A stretch of DNA of 58,396 nucleotides from Myxococcales bacterium (GCA_013297655.1 JAAFHV010000022.1:1-58396), one strand, 5' to 3'. Positions 24,115 through 32,971 are shown, numbered from the stretch's first letter. Notes: a model not told the origin generated them from the letters alone. Numbers and translations: made by a program.

Positions 24115-26004
24115 GTGGCAAGGTTCATCGACGAGCTCAAGCGCACCCATCACAACGGCGCCCTCCGCGGCGCGAACGTCGGCGAAGAGGTCGTCCTCTT
24201 CGGCTGGGTCGCCAGCTACCGCGATCACGGTGGCTGCGTGTTCGTCGACCTCCGCGATCGTGAGGGCATCACCCAGATCGTGTTCGACCCGAACCTGAGC
24301 GGCCACGGGGATACGCCGAAAGACGCCTACGATCGCGCGCAGGCGCTTCGTTCGGAGTGGGTCATCGGCATTCGCGGCGTGGTGGTGAGCCGCGGCAAGA
24401 ACGTGAACCCCAAGCTGCCTACCGGCGAGATCGAGATCCACGCGATCGAGCTCGGCGTGTTCAACAAGGCCGAGACCACGCCCTTCGAGATCTCCGACTC
24501 GATCGACACCGGCGAGGAAAAACGCCTCGAATACCGCTACTTGGATCTTCGCCGCGCGCCGCTCCAGCGCACCCTTCGTGTGCGTCACAACATCAACCAG
24601 ACGGTGCGTCGGTACTTCGACGACCAGGGCTTCCTCGAGCTCGAGACGCCCTTCATGGTGAAGTACACGCCCGGCGGCGCGCGAAACTTCCTCGTCCCGA
24701 GCCGCCTCAACCAGGGAAAGTTTTACGCCTTGGCGGAGAGCCCGCAGCTCTTCAAGCAGCTCTACATGGTGGCCGGCTTCGATCGTTACTTCCAGATCGT
24801 GAAGTGCTTCCGCGACGAAGACCTCCGCATCGATCGTCAGCCCGAGTTCACCCAGATCGACGTCGAGATGAGCTTCGTCTCGCAGGACGACATCTTCGCG
24901 AAGATGGAGGGCCTGGTGTTCACGATCTGGAAGACGGTGCTCGGCATCGATCTGAAGGAAAAATACCCTTCCGGGCGCTTCCCGCAGATGCCCTTCTACG
25001 ACTCGATGGAGAAGTACGGGAACGACAAACCCGACCTCCGCTTCGACCTCCCCCACACCGACGTGACCGATCTCGTGATCGATCACGCGGGCGGCGGAGT
25101 GCCCTTCTGGAAAGACATCGCCGACAAATTCACGAGCGGGCAGTACCGCCGCGACCTGCCTACCGAGATCGTGAAGGCGATGCGGATCCCGGCCGACGTG
25201 GCGGGCAAGCTCTCCCGCGCGGAGCTCGACAAGCTCGAGGACTTCGTGAAGGGCATGGGCGCCAAGGGCCTCGCCCGCGCCAAGGTCGACGGCACCGGCG
25301 CGTGGACGCAGTCACCCCTCGCGAAGATGATCGGCGAAGATCTCCGGAAGGCCTTCAACGAGAAAATTGGCGCAAAAGAAGGCGATTTGCTCTTCTTCCA
25401 GTTCGGCAAAGAGTCGGTCGTGCACACCGTAATGGCGAACCTCCGCATTCACCTCGCGAAGAAGCTCGGCATGATCCCGGACTTCGGTCACGGCGGGAAA
25501 TTCGAGTTTCTCTGGGTCGTGAACCCGCCGCTCTTCGAGTACGACGAGGAGCGCAAGGGCTGGGCCGCTGCGCACCACGCGTTCACCCGCCCGCACGACG
25601 ACTGCGTCGAGCTCTTGGACAAGGATCCGGGCAAGGTTCTCTGTTACCGCTACGATCTCGTCTTGAACGGCTTCGAGATCGGCGGCGGCTCGATTCGTCT
25701 CCACGATCCGGAGGTGCAGGCGAAGGTGTTCGCCGCGCTTGGCATCGGCACCGAAGAGGCGCGCCAGAAGTTCGGCTTCCTCCTCGACGCGCTCAAGTAC
25801 GGCGCGCCTCCGCACGGCGGCATCGCGGTCGGCATGGATCGCCTCGCGATGCTGCTCTCCGGCGCCGAGAGCCTGCGCGATGTCATCCCGTTCCCGAAGA
25901 CCCAGCGCGGAACTGATCTCATGACCGACGCGCCCAACGTAGTCTCCCCGGAGCAGCTCGCCGAGCTGAGGATTCGGACGGTGGAGCCGGTGAAGGCTCC
26001 ATGA
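24115..26004 (+). CDS. aspS: Aspartate--tRNA ligase
   Basis: This is a 629-residue class IIb aminoacyl-tRNA synthetase that charges tRNA-Asp (or tRNA-Asp/Asn) in translation. It has an N-terminal OB fold (about 15-110, GWVASYRDHGGCVFVDLRDR), motif 1 around TPFMVKYTPGGARNFLVPSR, motif 2 FRDEDLRIDRQPEFTQIDVE, a bacterial GAD insertion, and motif 3 near GIAVGMDRLAMLL. The start is GTG 24115 with GAGG about 8 nt upstream, beginning MARFIDELKRTHHNGALR as in other AspRS. The open frame extends upstream to 23764 but that stretch has no homology. Its last four bases overlap the next lipoprotein gene (ATGA), so the two are coupled. Length is slightly above the usual ~590. Confidence 0.97.
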   Translation: MARFIDELKRTHHNGALRGANVGEEVVLFGWVASYRDHGGCVFVDLRDREGITQIVFDPNLSGHGDTPKDAYDRAQALRSEWVIGIRGVVVSRGKNVNPKLPTGEIEIHAIELGVFNKAETTPFEISDSIDTGEEKRLEYRYLDLRRAPLQRTLRVRHNINQTVRRYFDDQGFLELETPFMVKYTPGGARNFLVPSRLNQGKFYALAESPQLFKQLYMVAGFDRYFQIVKCFRDEDLRIDRQPEFTQIDVEMSFVSQDDIFAKMEGLVFTIWKTVLGIDLKEKYPSGRFPQMPFYDSMEKYGNDKPDLRFDLPHTDVTDLVIDHAGGGVPFWKDIADKFTSGQYRRDLPTEIVKAMRIPADVAGKLSRAELDKLEDFVKGMGAKGLARAKVDGTGAWTQSPLAKMIGEDLRKAFNEKIGAKEGDLLFFQFGKESVVHTVMANLRIHLAKKLGMIPDFGHGGKFEFLWVVNPPLFEYDEERKGWAAAHHAFTRPHDDCVELLDKDPGKVLCYRYDLVLNGFEIGGGSIRLHDPEVQAKVFAALGIGTEEARQKFGFLLDALKYGAPPHGGIAVGMDRLAMLLSGAESLRDVIPFPKTQRGTDLMTDAPNVVSPEQLAELRIRTVEPVKAP

Positions 26005-26525
26005 GTCACGCTCCCAAAACCACCCGCGTCGTCGGCGCGATCGCCTTGTTTTCCCTGGCCGCGGCGCTCGTTGCCGTGGCCGCGTGCGAAAACCAGACGG
26101 GCACGTATGTCTATCGTGGTCGTCAGTACGACCCGAAAGAGAAGTGCCTCGGTGCGACCCGTGCGCTCGACGTCATCGACCTCACGACCGAGCCCGCCCT
26201 CTGCGCTCCCGTTTGTCTCGTGCAGACGAAGTACGACGGCGGCGAAGCGGTCTACGTGAGCAACGTGTGCCCGCCTTATCCTCCCGATTTCGACACGTCG
26301 GGATCGAACGCCCTCTGCCCCGAGGCCCTCGTCGCCGCCGACAACGCGAGCGGCTGCGTGCCGCAGCCCCCCGACGCCGGACCAGACGCCGCGCCAGACG
26401 CCACGGTGGAGGACGCAGCCCCCACCGATGCGAGCGACGCAGCTCCCCTCGACGGCGCCCCTGCTGACGCGAGTGACGGCGCCCCGACCGACGCCGGCAC
26501 GGACGCCGACGACGCGTCGGGCTGA
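26001..26525 (+). CDS. Lipoprotein with Asp/Ala-rich tail
   Basis: This 174-residue lipoprotein has a signal peptide to residue ~29 with lipobox VAAC, then a compact domain of about 75 residues with six Cys (EKCLGATRA, LCAPVCLVQTKYD, NVCPPYPP, ALCPEAL, GCVPQ). The last 60 residues are DA/PDA repeats of low complexity. The ATG overlaps the aspS stop codon by four bases, so translation is coupled to a housekeeping gene. I recognise no family beyond 'Cys-rich myxobacterial lipoprotein'. It probably sits on the envelope; function unknown. Confidence 0.8.
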   Translation: MSHAPKTTRVVGAIALFSLAAALVAVAACENQTGTYVYRGRQYDPKEKCLGATRALDVIDLTTEPALCAPVCLVQTKYDGGEAVYVSNVCPPYPPDFDTSGSNALCPEALVAADNASGCVPQPPDAGPDAAPDATVEDAAPTDASDAAPLDGAPADASDGAPTDAGTDADDASG

Positions 26526-26625
26526 CCCTTGTAGAATGCATGCACCTCGGCGCGGCGCTTTGGCGAGCACCCGCGTCGAGGCCCGCGCCAGGACAGCGTC
26601 GAGGCCCGCACCTTCAGAGCGATGC

Positions 26626-27030
26626 TCACGCGTTTCGCAAGAACGTGGCGACCTCGGCGAAACGGGCGTCGAGGTGGGCTCGAACGGGCCCGGTGATCCC
26701 GCATTGGTCCATCGCGAGGGTCATGCAGCGCACCCACGCGTCGCGCATCGCTTCGTCCACCGGCACCTGCGCGTGTCGCATGCGGAGCCGCGGATGGCCG
26801 TGTTTTTCCATGTATTCTTGCGGTCCGCCGAGCCAGCCGACGAGGAAAAGCGCGAACCTATCGCGTGATCTTCGGCTCACACGTCCCGCGTCGTCGAGCT
26901 CGTGGAGCTTGGCGAGGGCGGGCTCGGTGGCGTCCATCGCGTCGTAAAAAGCTTCCGCGAGGGCAAGGGTAGCCTCGCGTCCGCCGACCAGCTCGTAGGG
27001 GGTCCTCTCGGGCATCGCGGCGCGGACCAT
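26626..27030 (-). CDS. Group II truncated haemoglobin
   Basis: This 134-residue 2-on-2 globin follows the group II (TrHbO/YjbI-like) pattern: YELVGGREATLALAEAFYDA with a Tyr at position B10, WLGGPQEYMEKHGHPRLRMR leading to the proximal His F8 (RMRH), and Trp at G8 (DAWVRCM). It binds haem and O2; roles in oxygen delivery or NO and peroxide handling are reported for the family. The start may be ATG 27030 or 27015; neither has a good ribosome site. It is transcribed divergently from the kynureninase-like gene with only a few tens of bases between the starts, so the two share a promoter region and perhaps a regulator. Confidence 0.92.
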   Translation of the reverse strand: MVRAAMPERTPYELVGGREATLALAEAFYDAMDATEPALAKLHELDDAGRVSRRSRDRFALFLVGWLGGPQEYMEKHGHPRLRMRHAQVPVDEAMRDAWVRCMTLAMDQCGITGPVRAHLDARFAEVATFLRNA

Positions 27031-27052
27031 AGCGTGATTGAGTGGCTTTTCG

Positions 27053-28222
27053 ATGGCTACCCCGATCGATCCGAACGTGCTCCGTCCCCACTACGCGGCG
27101 TTCCTCCGCGCCGATCGTGTGCTCCTCACCGGGCACTCGCACCAGGCGTGGCCCGATGTCGCGCGCGAAGGCAACACCGACGCGTTCGACGCTGCTGCCC
27201 TTCACGTCGACGACAAGTGGGGCAAGGCCTTCGAGGCCGCCGCCACGGTACGCGCGAAGATCGCGAACATGACTGGCGCGGGCGTCGATCGCATCGCGCT
27301 CGGCGGGAGCACCCACGAGCTCGTCGTGAGGCTGCTCTCTGCGCTTCCACTCGAGAAAAAAAGACACATCGTGACGACCGCGGGCGAATTTCACACGCTC
27401 TATCGTCAGCTCCGGAGGCTCTCCGAGGAGGGGGTCGAGGTCGACTTCGTGGAGGTCGCGCCTCTCGAAACGCTCGCCGAGCGGCTCGCCGCGAAGGTGC
27501 GCACCGACACCGCGGCGCTCTTCGTTTCGACCGTGCTCTTCGAGACGAGCACCGTCGTCCCCAACCTCGCCCACGCCGTGTCGGCGGCGCGCGCGAAGGG
27601 GGCCGAGGTGGTGCTCGACACGTACCATCACTTCTTCGTGAAGCCGCTCCGTGAGGCCGACTATGGCGACGTGTTCCTCGTCGGTGGTGGCTACAAGTAC
27701 GCGCAGTGGGGGGAGGGCGTGTGCTTCATGACGGTGCCCGCGGGCTGCAATTTGCGGCCTGCGGTGACGGGTTGGTTCTCGGACTTCGAGCACCTCTCGG
27801 CGCCTCGGGACGGCGCGAAGGTCACTTACGGGCCCACCCTCGCGGAGCGCTTCGCTGGCTCGACCTACGATCCGACGAGCCACTTCCGAGCGCAGCGCGT
27901 GATCCGCTTCTTCGAGGCGCAGGGGATGACCCCCGAGCGCCTCCACGCCGGTTATACCATGCAAACTGCACGTATCGCGGACGCGCTCGTCGCGAAGGGG
28001 CACGAGGTGCTCTCTCCCCTCGACGCGGCGTGGCGTGGCGGCTTCGTAGCGGTGCGGGTCGAGAACCCCGACGTGGTCATTTCAAAGTCGCGGGAGGCGG
28101 GAGTGCACTTCGACGCGCGGGGAAGCATCGTTCGCCTCGGCCCCGCCCCCTACCTCACGGACACCGAGATCGATCGAGGAATTGCCGTGTTTTGTGAGCA
28201 TGCGCGACGGCTGGCACGCTAG
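27053..28222 (+). CDS. Kynureninase-like PLP-dependent enzyme
   Basis: This 389-residue fold-type I PLP enzyme belongs to the aminotransferase class V/kynureninase group. Lys215 in GGGYKYAQWGEG is the Schiff-base lysine, as in the YKY motif of kynureninases; the preceding EVVLDTYHHF gives the ring Asp and a His; ALGGSTHELVVRLL supplies the phosphate-binding region. Kynureninase cleaves kynurenine or 3-hydroxykynurenine to anthranilate derivatives and alanine. ATG 27053 is preferred over the in-frame TTG 27038. No tryptophan 2,3-dioxygenase, formamidase or other kynurenine gene is nearby, so a specialised substrate is possible. Its divergent partner is the truncated haemoglobin. Confidence 0.82.
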   Translation: MATPIDPNVLRPHYAAFLRADRVLLTGHSHQAWPDVAREGNTDAFDAAALHVDDKWGKAFEAAATVRAKIANMTGAGVDRIALGGSTHELVVRLLSALPLEKKRHIVTTAGEFHTLYRQLRRLSEEGVEVDFVEVAPLETLAERLAAKVRTDTAALFVSTVLFETSTVVPNLAHAVSAARAKGAEVVLDTYHHFFVKPLREADYGDVFLVGGGYKYAQWGEGVCFMTVPAGCNLRPAVTGWFSDFEHLSAPRDGAKVTYGPTLAERFAGSTYDPTSHFRAQRVIRFFEAQGMTPERLHAGYTMQTARIADALVAKGHEVLSPLDAAWRGGFVAVRVENPDVVISKSREAGVHFDARGSIVRLGPAPYLTDTEIDRGIAVFCEHARRLAR

Positions 28223-28330
28223 CGCGCCTGGCCTTCGGCGAAGAGTTTGCCCCCGGCCGGTGAATCGTCCGATGAACGGGCTCGTCCGAGACTTGTTACG
28301 CTCGACGCGGGAACCCTAGGGAGGATCACT

Positions 28331-28978
28331 TTGAAAATCGACAAGACTCGCTTTTTTGCCATCACGGGTGTGCTCGCCGCCGCGAGCGGCCTCGGCGCCA
28401 TCTCCGCGTGTACCTTGACCACCGTCAACGGTGGCGAGCCCGACGCCGCGACCACGCCGCTCCCGGATTCGAGCACCACCGATCCGGACGCCACGACCAC
28501 CGGCGACTCGAGCACCACCACCGACGCGACCACCACCGACGCCACCGCGGATGCTTCGTCGTGCCTCGGTGACGACAAGATGTTGAACCCGTCCTGCGCC
28601 TCGTTCGCTGACGCGGGCACCAACTGCGCGAGCTCCGAGGGCGGCCAGTTTTACTGCCCCAACGTGCAGGCGAACTACGTGAACGGCGTCGCGCGCTCGA
28701 TCATGCAGTGCCTCTCCCTCGCGCCCACGTGCGAGGCGGTGCCCGACCCGTTCGCCACGTGTACCCTCGCCGCGCTCGACAAGGCGTGTCCCGATGCGGC
28801 AGCGGCGGCTCCCTGCGCCGCGGCGGCACAAGCCTGCGCGGCCGAGCAAGTCACCCCCACGATCAACCAGGCGAAGTGCCAGCAATACTACTCCGGCTTG
28901 AGCAGCGTCGGTCGCACCCGCTTCACGAGCTGCGCCGCCGAGGGATGTGCCCTCGTCGAAAACGCGGGCTGCTTCTGA
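28331..28978 (+). CDS. Cys-rich lipoprotein with Thr/Asp linker
   Basis: This 215-residue lipoprotein has lipobox ISAC (about Cys26). The start is TTG 28331, chosen because a strong GGGAGG ribosome site lies about 8 nt upstream and the signal peptide begins there (MKIDKTRFFAITGVLAAASG); the longer frame from 28247 has a poor start. A linker of about 50 residues is made of Thr/Asp repeats (TTDATTTDATADAS), followed by a globular domain with about 14 Cys (NPSCASF, YCPNV, MQCLSLAPTCEAV, ATCTLAAL, KACPDA, APCAAAAQACAAE, AKCQQYY). The even Cys spacing suggests a disulfide-rich extracytoplasmic fold. I know of no named family. It precedes the MurE-like gene by 13 bp, in what is probably one transcript. 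Confidence 0.78.
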   Translation: MKIDKTRFFAITGVLAAASGLGAISACTLTTVNGGEPDAATTPLPDSSTTDPDATTTGDSSTTTDATTTDATADASSCLGDDKMLNPSCASFADAGTNCASSEGGQFYCPNVQANYVNGVARSIMQCLSLAPTCEAVPDPFATCTLAALDKACPDAAAAAPCAAAAQACAAEQVTPTINQAKCQQYYSGLSSVGRTRFTSCAAEGCALVENAGCF

Positions 28979-28991
28979 GCACGAGCCGAGC

Positions 28992-30203
28992 ATGAGCGCG
29001 ACGATCGTGGTGCCGGCGCCGCCGGCGTGGGCACCCGACCTCCTCACGGTGGGCGTGACCGGGACGAACGGGAAGAGCACCACCACCACGTGGGTCGCGG
29101 CCGCGCTCGGCGCGATGGGTACGAGGGTCGTCCGTGTGACGACCCTCGGCTTTTTTGTCGACGACGAGGAGCAGCGCGTCGAAAAAAGCTACGACGGGTT
29201 CCTCGAGTGCATGCGCCGCGGGCACACGAAAGGCGCGCGTTATGCCGCGATCGAGCTCACGAGCGAGGCGCTCGCGCGAGGCTTCGCGAAGGCGTGGCCG
29301 TGCCAGGTAGGCGTCTTCACGAACCTCTCCCACGACCACCTCGACGCGCACGGAACTCCCGAGCACTACCTCGCGAGCAAGGCGCAGCTCTTCGTTTCTC
29401 TCGCACCCGGCGCGACTGCGGTGCTGAACGCGCGCGACGAGTCGAGTGCCCTCCTCGCCGAGATCCTCGCGGACGGTGTGAAGACGCTCACGTACGGCGT
29501 GCCCTCCCGTGGTGAGGCGTGCCTCCCGGAGGACGCGAGCGTCACCGCGCTCGCCCTCGGCTGGGACGGAACGCGGGTTTCATGTAGGATGCATGGGTCG
29601 CCGGTGGAGCTTCGTATCCGTGCGATCGGCGAGGTCCACGCCGAGAACGCGCTCGCCGCGTGGCTCGCGGCGGAGGCAGCAGGGGTGCCTCGTGAAGAGG
29701 TGCTTGCTCGTCTCGCCGCCGCGCCCGCGCCTCCGGGTCGCTTCGAGGTGATCACGAAGGAGCCGTACGTCGTGGTCGACTACGCGCACACCCCGGACGC
29801 CCTCGCGCGCACCGTGGTCACAGCCAAGGCGCTCGCGTCGCAGCGTGATGGCGCGCGGGTACACGTGGTCTTCGGCGCCGGCGGCAAGCGCGACAAGGCG
29901 AAACGCGAGCCGATGGGAAAGGCCGCGAGCGTCGCCGATTTCGTGGTCCTCACGAGCGACAACCCGCGCGACGAGAGCCCCGCTGCGATCGCCGCGGAGA
30001 TCGCGAAGGGCCTCGAAGGCCACCCCGCGGTGCGCACGATCCTCGATCGCGCGGAGGCGATTCGTCATGCCGTCACCACGGCGGGCAGGGAAGACGTGGT
30101 GCTGCTCGCCGGCATGGGCCACGAGCGCGAGCAAACCATCGGCGCGCGCAAGATTCCGTTCTCCGACGTGGACGAAGCCAAAAAAGCTTACGCAGAGCGC
30201 TGA
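28992..30203 (+). CDS. MurE-like Mur ligase lacking the N-terminal UDP-binding domain
   Basis: This 403-residue Mur ligase has the ATP-binding motif GTNGKSTTT (24-32) in the central domain, NLSHDHLDAHGTPEHYLASKA (Mg and Lys-carbamate region) and a C-terminal domain with VVDYAHTPDALARTV and DNPRDESP (323-330). The DNPR motif is that of MurE enzymes that add meso-diaminopimelate to UDP-MurNAc dipeptide. Normal MurE (~490 residues) has a first domain of about 85-100 residues that binds the UDP sugar; here the central domain begins at residue ~15. It may therefore act on another substrate, for instance recycled peptides or a cell-wall-like peptide. No other mur/fts genes are adjacent. ATG 28992 is chosen from the homology start. 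Confidence 0.83.
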   Translation: MSATIVVPAPPAWAPDLLTVGVTGTNGKSTTTTWVAAALGAMGTRVVRVTTLGFFVDDEEQRVEKSYDGFLECMRRGHTKGARYAAIELTSEALARGFAKAWPCQVGVFTNLSHDHLDAHGTPEHYLASKAQLFVSLAPGATAVLNARDESSALLAEILADGVKTLTYGVPSRGEACLPEDASVTALALGWDGTRVSCRMHGSPVELRIRAIGEVHAENALAAWLAAEAAGVPREEVLARLAAAPAPPGRFEVITKEPYVVVDYAHTPDALARTVVTAKALASQRDGARVHVVFGAGGKRDKAKREPMGKAASVADFVVLTSDNPRDESPAAIAAEIAKGLEGHPAVRTILDRAEAIRHAVTTAGREDVVLLAGMGHEREQTIGARKIPFSDVDEAKKAYAER

Positions 30204-30224
30204 ACGACGCGCGCGAGCGACGTC

Positions 30225-31220
30225 TCAGCGCGCGAGCAACGTGCGCATCACCTCGAGCGGATCGAACCCGAGCACCTGCGCGAGATCGCTGTCTCCCGCT
30301 GCGTCGCCGATGGTGTCTCGAATGAGCGAGAAAAATGGCTCGAAGCGCTTCACCGCGGGCAGCTTGCCGATCTTCTCGGCCGCGAACCGCGCGCCGTCTA
30401 CCCCGAGCGCGAGCGCGATCGCGGGAGGCATCGGCGACACGGACACCTCGCGGATCGCGACCGCGCGGCCCCACTCGCCCGGCTTGGCCTCGCGCTGGAG
30501 GCGGCAGAACGTGTCGACCTCGGTGAACACGCCGAACCCGAGCGGCCCGTAGATCTCCTCCACGGTGCGTGCAAGATACATGGAGTCGCGACGCCAATCG
30601 CCGGAGAGCGGGCCGACCTTCGGCGTGACCTCCGCGGGGCCGGCGAACACGTCGAAACCTTTACCTTTTCGGCGCAACACGGCGGCGGTGTAGAGCTCGC
30701 CGTTCTCGAAGAGACCCAGCATCACGGCCTTGCCGTCGGGGCACAAGGCGTCGAGCGCGCGGAGCACCACGCTCGGGGTGGGCGGCGGCACCCCGTGGAG
30801 GCGGCGCGGCCAGCGATCGAGGAGCCCCTCCGCCGTCATTTGCTGGATGATGCCGACGAGGGTGAGCGCCTGCGCGGTGAGGTCGTCGGTGCGGCGAATG
30901 CGGGAGCCGAAGCGCTCCATGACCTCTTCCAAGGCATAACGTTCGGCGCAGAAGACCCAGCTCGCTTCGTATTTTTCGGCGAGCACCGGCATGAGGGCGG
31001 CGCGCTCGGGGCCCGAAGCGGGGAACGCTTCGCCGAGGGGCAAACGTCCGCGCCGCGTGTGGAGGAGCTTCTTTACGACCCCGCCCTCGTGGAGCAAAAA
31101 GAGCCCCCCTTGCGGTCGCTCGCCTTCGCGTTCCGGCGGCGCGCTGGGCTTCCACACGGACAAAAACCGGGTCCACGAGTCGTGCGTCCAGCCCTCGAAG
31201 CGTAGGTCGGCGGTGAGCAT
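30225..31220 (-). CDS. Conserved hypothetical protein (331 aa)
   Basis: This 331-residue cytoplasmic-looking protein starts at ATG 31220, with a GAGGG ribosome site a few bases upstream. It has no signal peptide or membrane segment. Visible features are an N-terminal WTHDSWTRFLSVW, a Trp-rich EASWVFCAERYALEE segment, a helical region that may be an HTH-like bundle (LTAQALTLVGIIQQM), and a beta-rich half (LFENGELYTAAVLRRKGKG). I recognise no family. It converges on the MurE-like gene (21 bp) and diverges from the next unknown gene with 126 bp between the starts. The pair could share a control region. The much longer open frame continuing upstream to 32264 is a shadow of the plus-strand gene. 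Confidence 0.7.
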   Translation of the reverse strand: MLTADLRFEGWTHDSWTRFLSVWKPSAPPEREGERPQGGLFLLHEGGVVKKLLHTRRGRLPLGEAFPASGPERAALMPVLAEKYEASWVFCAERYALEEVMERFGSRIRRTDDLTAQALTLVGIIQQMTAEGLLDRWPRRLHGVPPPTPSVVLRALDALCPDGKAVMLGLFENGELYTAAVLRRKGKGFDVFAGPAEVTPKVGPLSGDWRRDSMYLARTVEEIYGPLGFGVFTEVDTFCRLQREAKPGEWGRAVAIREVSVSPMPPAIALALGVDGARFAAEKIGKLPAVKRFEPFFSLIRDTIGDAAGDSDLAQVLGFDPLEVMRTLLAR

Positions 31221-31346
31221 ACGAGCCCTCGCATTGCTATCGTCGCGCGAACCTTCCTGCAAGGAGGGCCTCGCGGACGAAGCCGGGCGCGGCGGGAATA
31301 CGCCCGTGTTGCCAGCGCGCGGGCCACCATTTACGGTCCCCGCGCT

Positions 31347-32288
31347 TTGCACGCCGACCAACTCTTTCGCTCGCTGTTTCTCCCGCTCTACCCCGCCGCC
31401 GCCAAGGACGACCTCGCCCGCGCGCGCACGGTCGACGCGAACCCGGCGAAGAACCCGGCCCTCCTCGCGCACCTCGGCGACGCGGCGGAGCGCTTCGCGG
31501 TCCTCTTTCCGAAGCTCGCGGGCGAAGATCCGAACCTCGATTTTTCGGACGCGAGCGTGCATCGCCTGTCGCGCTTGCTCACCGCCGAACGCCGCGACGC
31601 CTGGCTCGCGAGCGGCGCGGAGGGCACCGCCGACAACGCCCTCTTCAACCTGGTCGTGCACGGCGCGGCGTACGTGGGCGCGTGCATCGTCAAGAACCAC
31701 GGCGGCACGTGGGCGATGCGAAACCCGATGTGGGAGAGCCTCGTCACGTTGAGCTCTCGCGCGGGCACGGGTGACGTCCCGCTGTTTCATTGGTGGCTCA
31801 AGTCGCTCGCCGACGCGCCCTCGAAAGACGAGCACTCCTCCCACGCGTCGCTCGCCGACCGGTACCGCGCCAACGTCGAGGTGCCGCGCTCGAAGCCGGA
31901 AGACCTTCCGCCCATATTTACCGGCGAACGCAAGCTCCCGCGGATCACGAAGGTTCGCTACGATGTATTCTACAAGTACCTGAAGGCGCACGTACCGGAG
32001 CTCCGCGATCTCGGCGATTTCCCCTCTCCCGAGCGCTTCGAGGAGCTCGGGCTCAAGTGGCTCGACGTGCACGCCCTCGGCGAAAACCGCGTGCTGCTCG
32101 TGGTCGGCTTCGGCAAGTCGGGGCTCCACCTGTTCTTCTTCACGTCGGCGGGCTTCGACAAGGCGCTCTACTACCCAGCCGACGCGTTCCCCGAGCCGCT
32201 CGTGCGTCCGCGCGGGGACAAGCTCGAGGTGCACCTCGCGGTCGGCGAGAAGCCGATGGTGCACGAGATGCTCTACTGGGGCATCTGA
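31347..32288 (+). CDS. Conserved hypothetical protein (313 aa)
   Basis: This 313-residue soluble protein is probably translated from TTG 31347 (HADQLFRSLFLPLYPAAAK). It has a mid-region with HGAAYVGACIVKNHGGTWAM followed by NPMWESLVTL, and a C-terminal beta-rich part (LVVGFGKSGLHLFFFTSAG, KLEVHLAVGEKPMVHEML). No motif points to a known enzyme. The start codon is unusual and lacks a strong ribosome site, so the true start may differ by some residues. Its divergent neighbour is the 331-residue unknown, and the next gene in the same direction is the thioredoxin-like protein 65 bp downstream. Confidence 0.65.
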   Translation: MHADQLFRSLFLPLYPAAAKDDLARARTVDANPAKNPALLAHLGDAAERFAVLFPKLAGEDPNLDFSDASVHRLSRLLTAERRDAWLASGAEGTADNALFNLVVHGAAYVGACIVKNHGGTWAMRNPMWESLVTLSSRAGTGDVPLFHWWLKSLADAPSKDEHSSHASLADRYRANVEVPRSKPEDLPPIFTGERKLPRITKVRYDVFYKYLKAHVPELRDLGDFPSPERFEELGLKWLDVHALGENRVLLVVGFGKSGLHLFFFTSAGFDKALYYPADAFPEPLVRPRGDKLEVHLAVGEKPMVHEMLYWGI

Positions 32289-32353
32289 CGGCGGCCTCGT
32301 CGCGGCGCACGATTCGGCCTTTCTGTCGACGCGTGATAAATTCCCTCCACGTC

Positions 32354-32962
32354 ATGTCCGAACCCGAGATCGAGCCGAAAAAGGCCACGAAACCCAAGCC
32401 CGCGCAGGCGCCGAGCGACGGCCCTTTTTACGCCGTCAGCGTCGCCATCGTGGTGCTCGGGCTGCTCTTCGGCTTCTACATTTTGCCGCGTGTCTTCCGC
32501 TCCAACCACGCCGCGCACCTCGGAAAAGAGGCACCCTCGTTCACCCTCCCGGTCATGACGAACGGCGAGGAACAGAAGGCGATCGTGGACGACAAGCTCG
32601 CCCTCGGCGCGCTCAAGGGGAGCCCCGTGCTCCTCGACTATTGGGCTACCTGGTGCGGCCCCTGCCAGGCCGAGGCCCCGGTGGTCGATCGCATCTACCG
32701 GCGCCACAAAGATCAGGGCCTCGTGGTGCTCGGAATCAACGTGAACCAGCGCGGTGACACCGCCGGCGTCACGCCGTGGGTTCGCAAGAAGGGCCTCAGC
32801 TTCACCATCTTGCACGACTTCGACAACTCCGCGTCGCTCGCCTTCGACGTGCAAAACATCCCCACGTTGGTGCTCATCACCCGCGACGGAAAGGTCTCCG
32901 CGATCCGCTCCGGCGTCACGAGCGACGAAGATCTCGATCGGCTCGTGAAGGACGTTTTGTAG
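32354..32962 (+). CDS. Membrane-anchored thioredoxin-like protein (TlpA/ResA type)
   Basis: This 202-residue protein has a short Lys/Pro-rich N-terminus, a membrane anchor at about 24-45 (FYAVSVAIVVLGLLFGFYIL), and a thioredoxin-fold domain with the active site WCGPC (Cys101, Cys104), a LLDYWATWCGP approach, and the cis-Pro loop NIPTLVLI. The orientation places the redox site outside the cytoplasm, where such proteins reduce apocytochromes or other disulfides. The closest role assignment is a TlpA/ResA-like thiol-disulfide oxidoreductase; its partner is not identifiable here. ATG 32354 is the first Met of the homologous region. The convergent ABC ATPase ends 9 bp downstream. Confidence 0.9.
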   Translation: MSEPEIEPKKATKPKPAQAPSDGPFYAVSVAIVVLGLLFGFYILPRVFRSNHAAHLGKEAPSFTLPVMTNGEEQKAIVDDKLALGALKGSPVLLDYWATWCGPCQAEAPVVDRIYRRHKDQGLVVLGINVNQRGDTAGVTPWVRKKGLSFTILHDFDNSASLAFDVQNIPTLVLITRDGKVSAIRSGVTSDEDLDRLVKDVL

Positions 32963-32971
32963 CGTTTCGCT

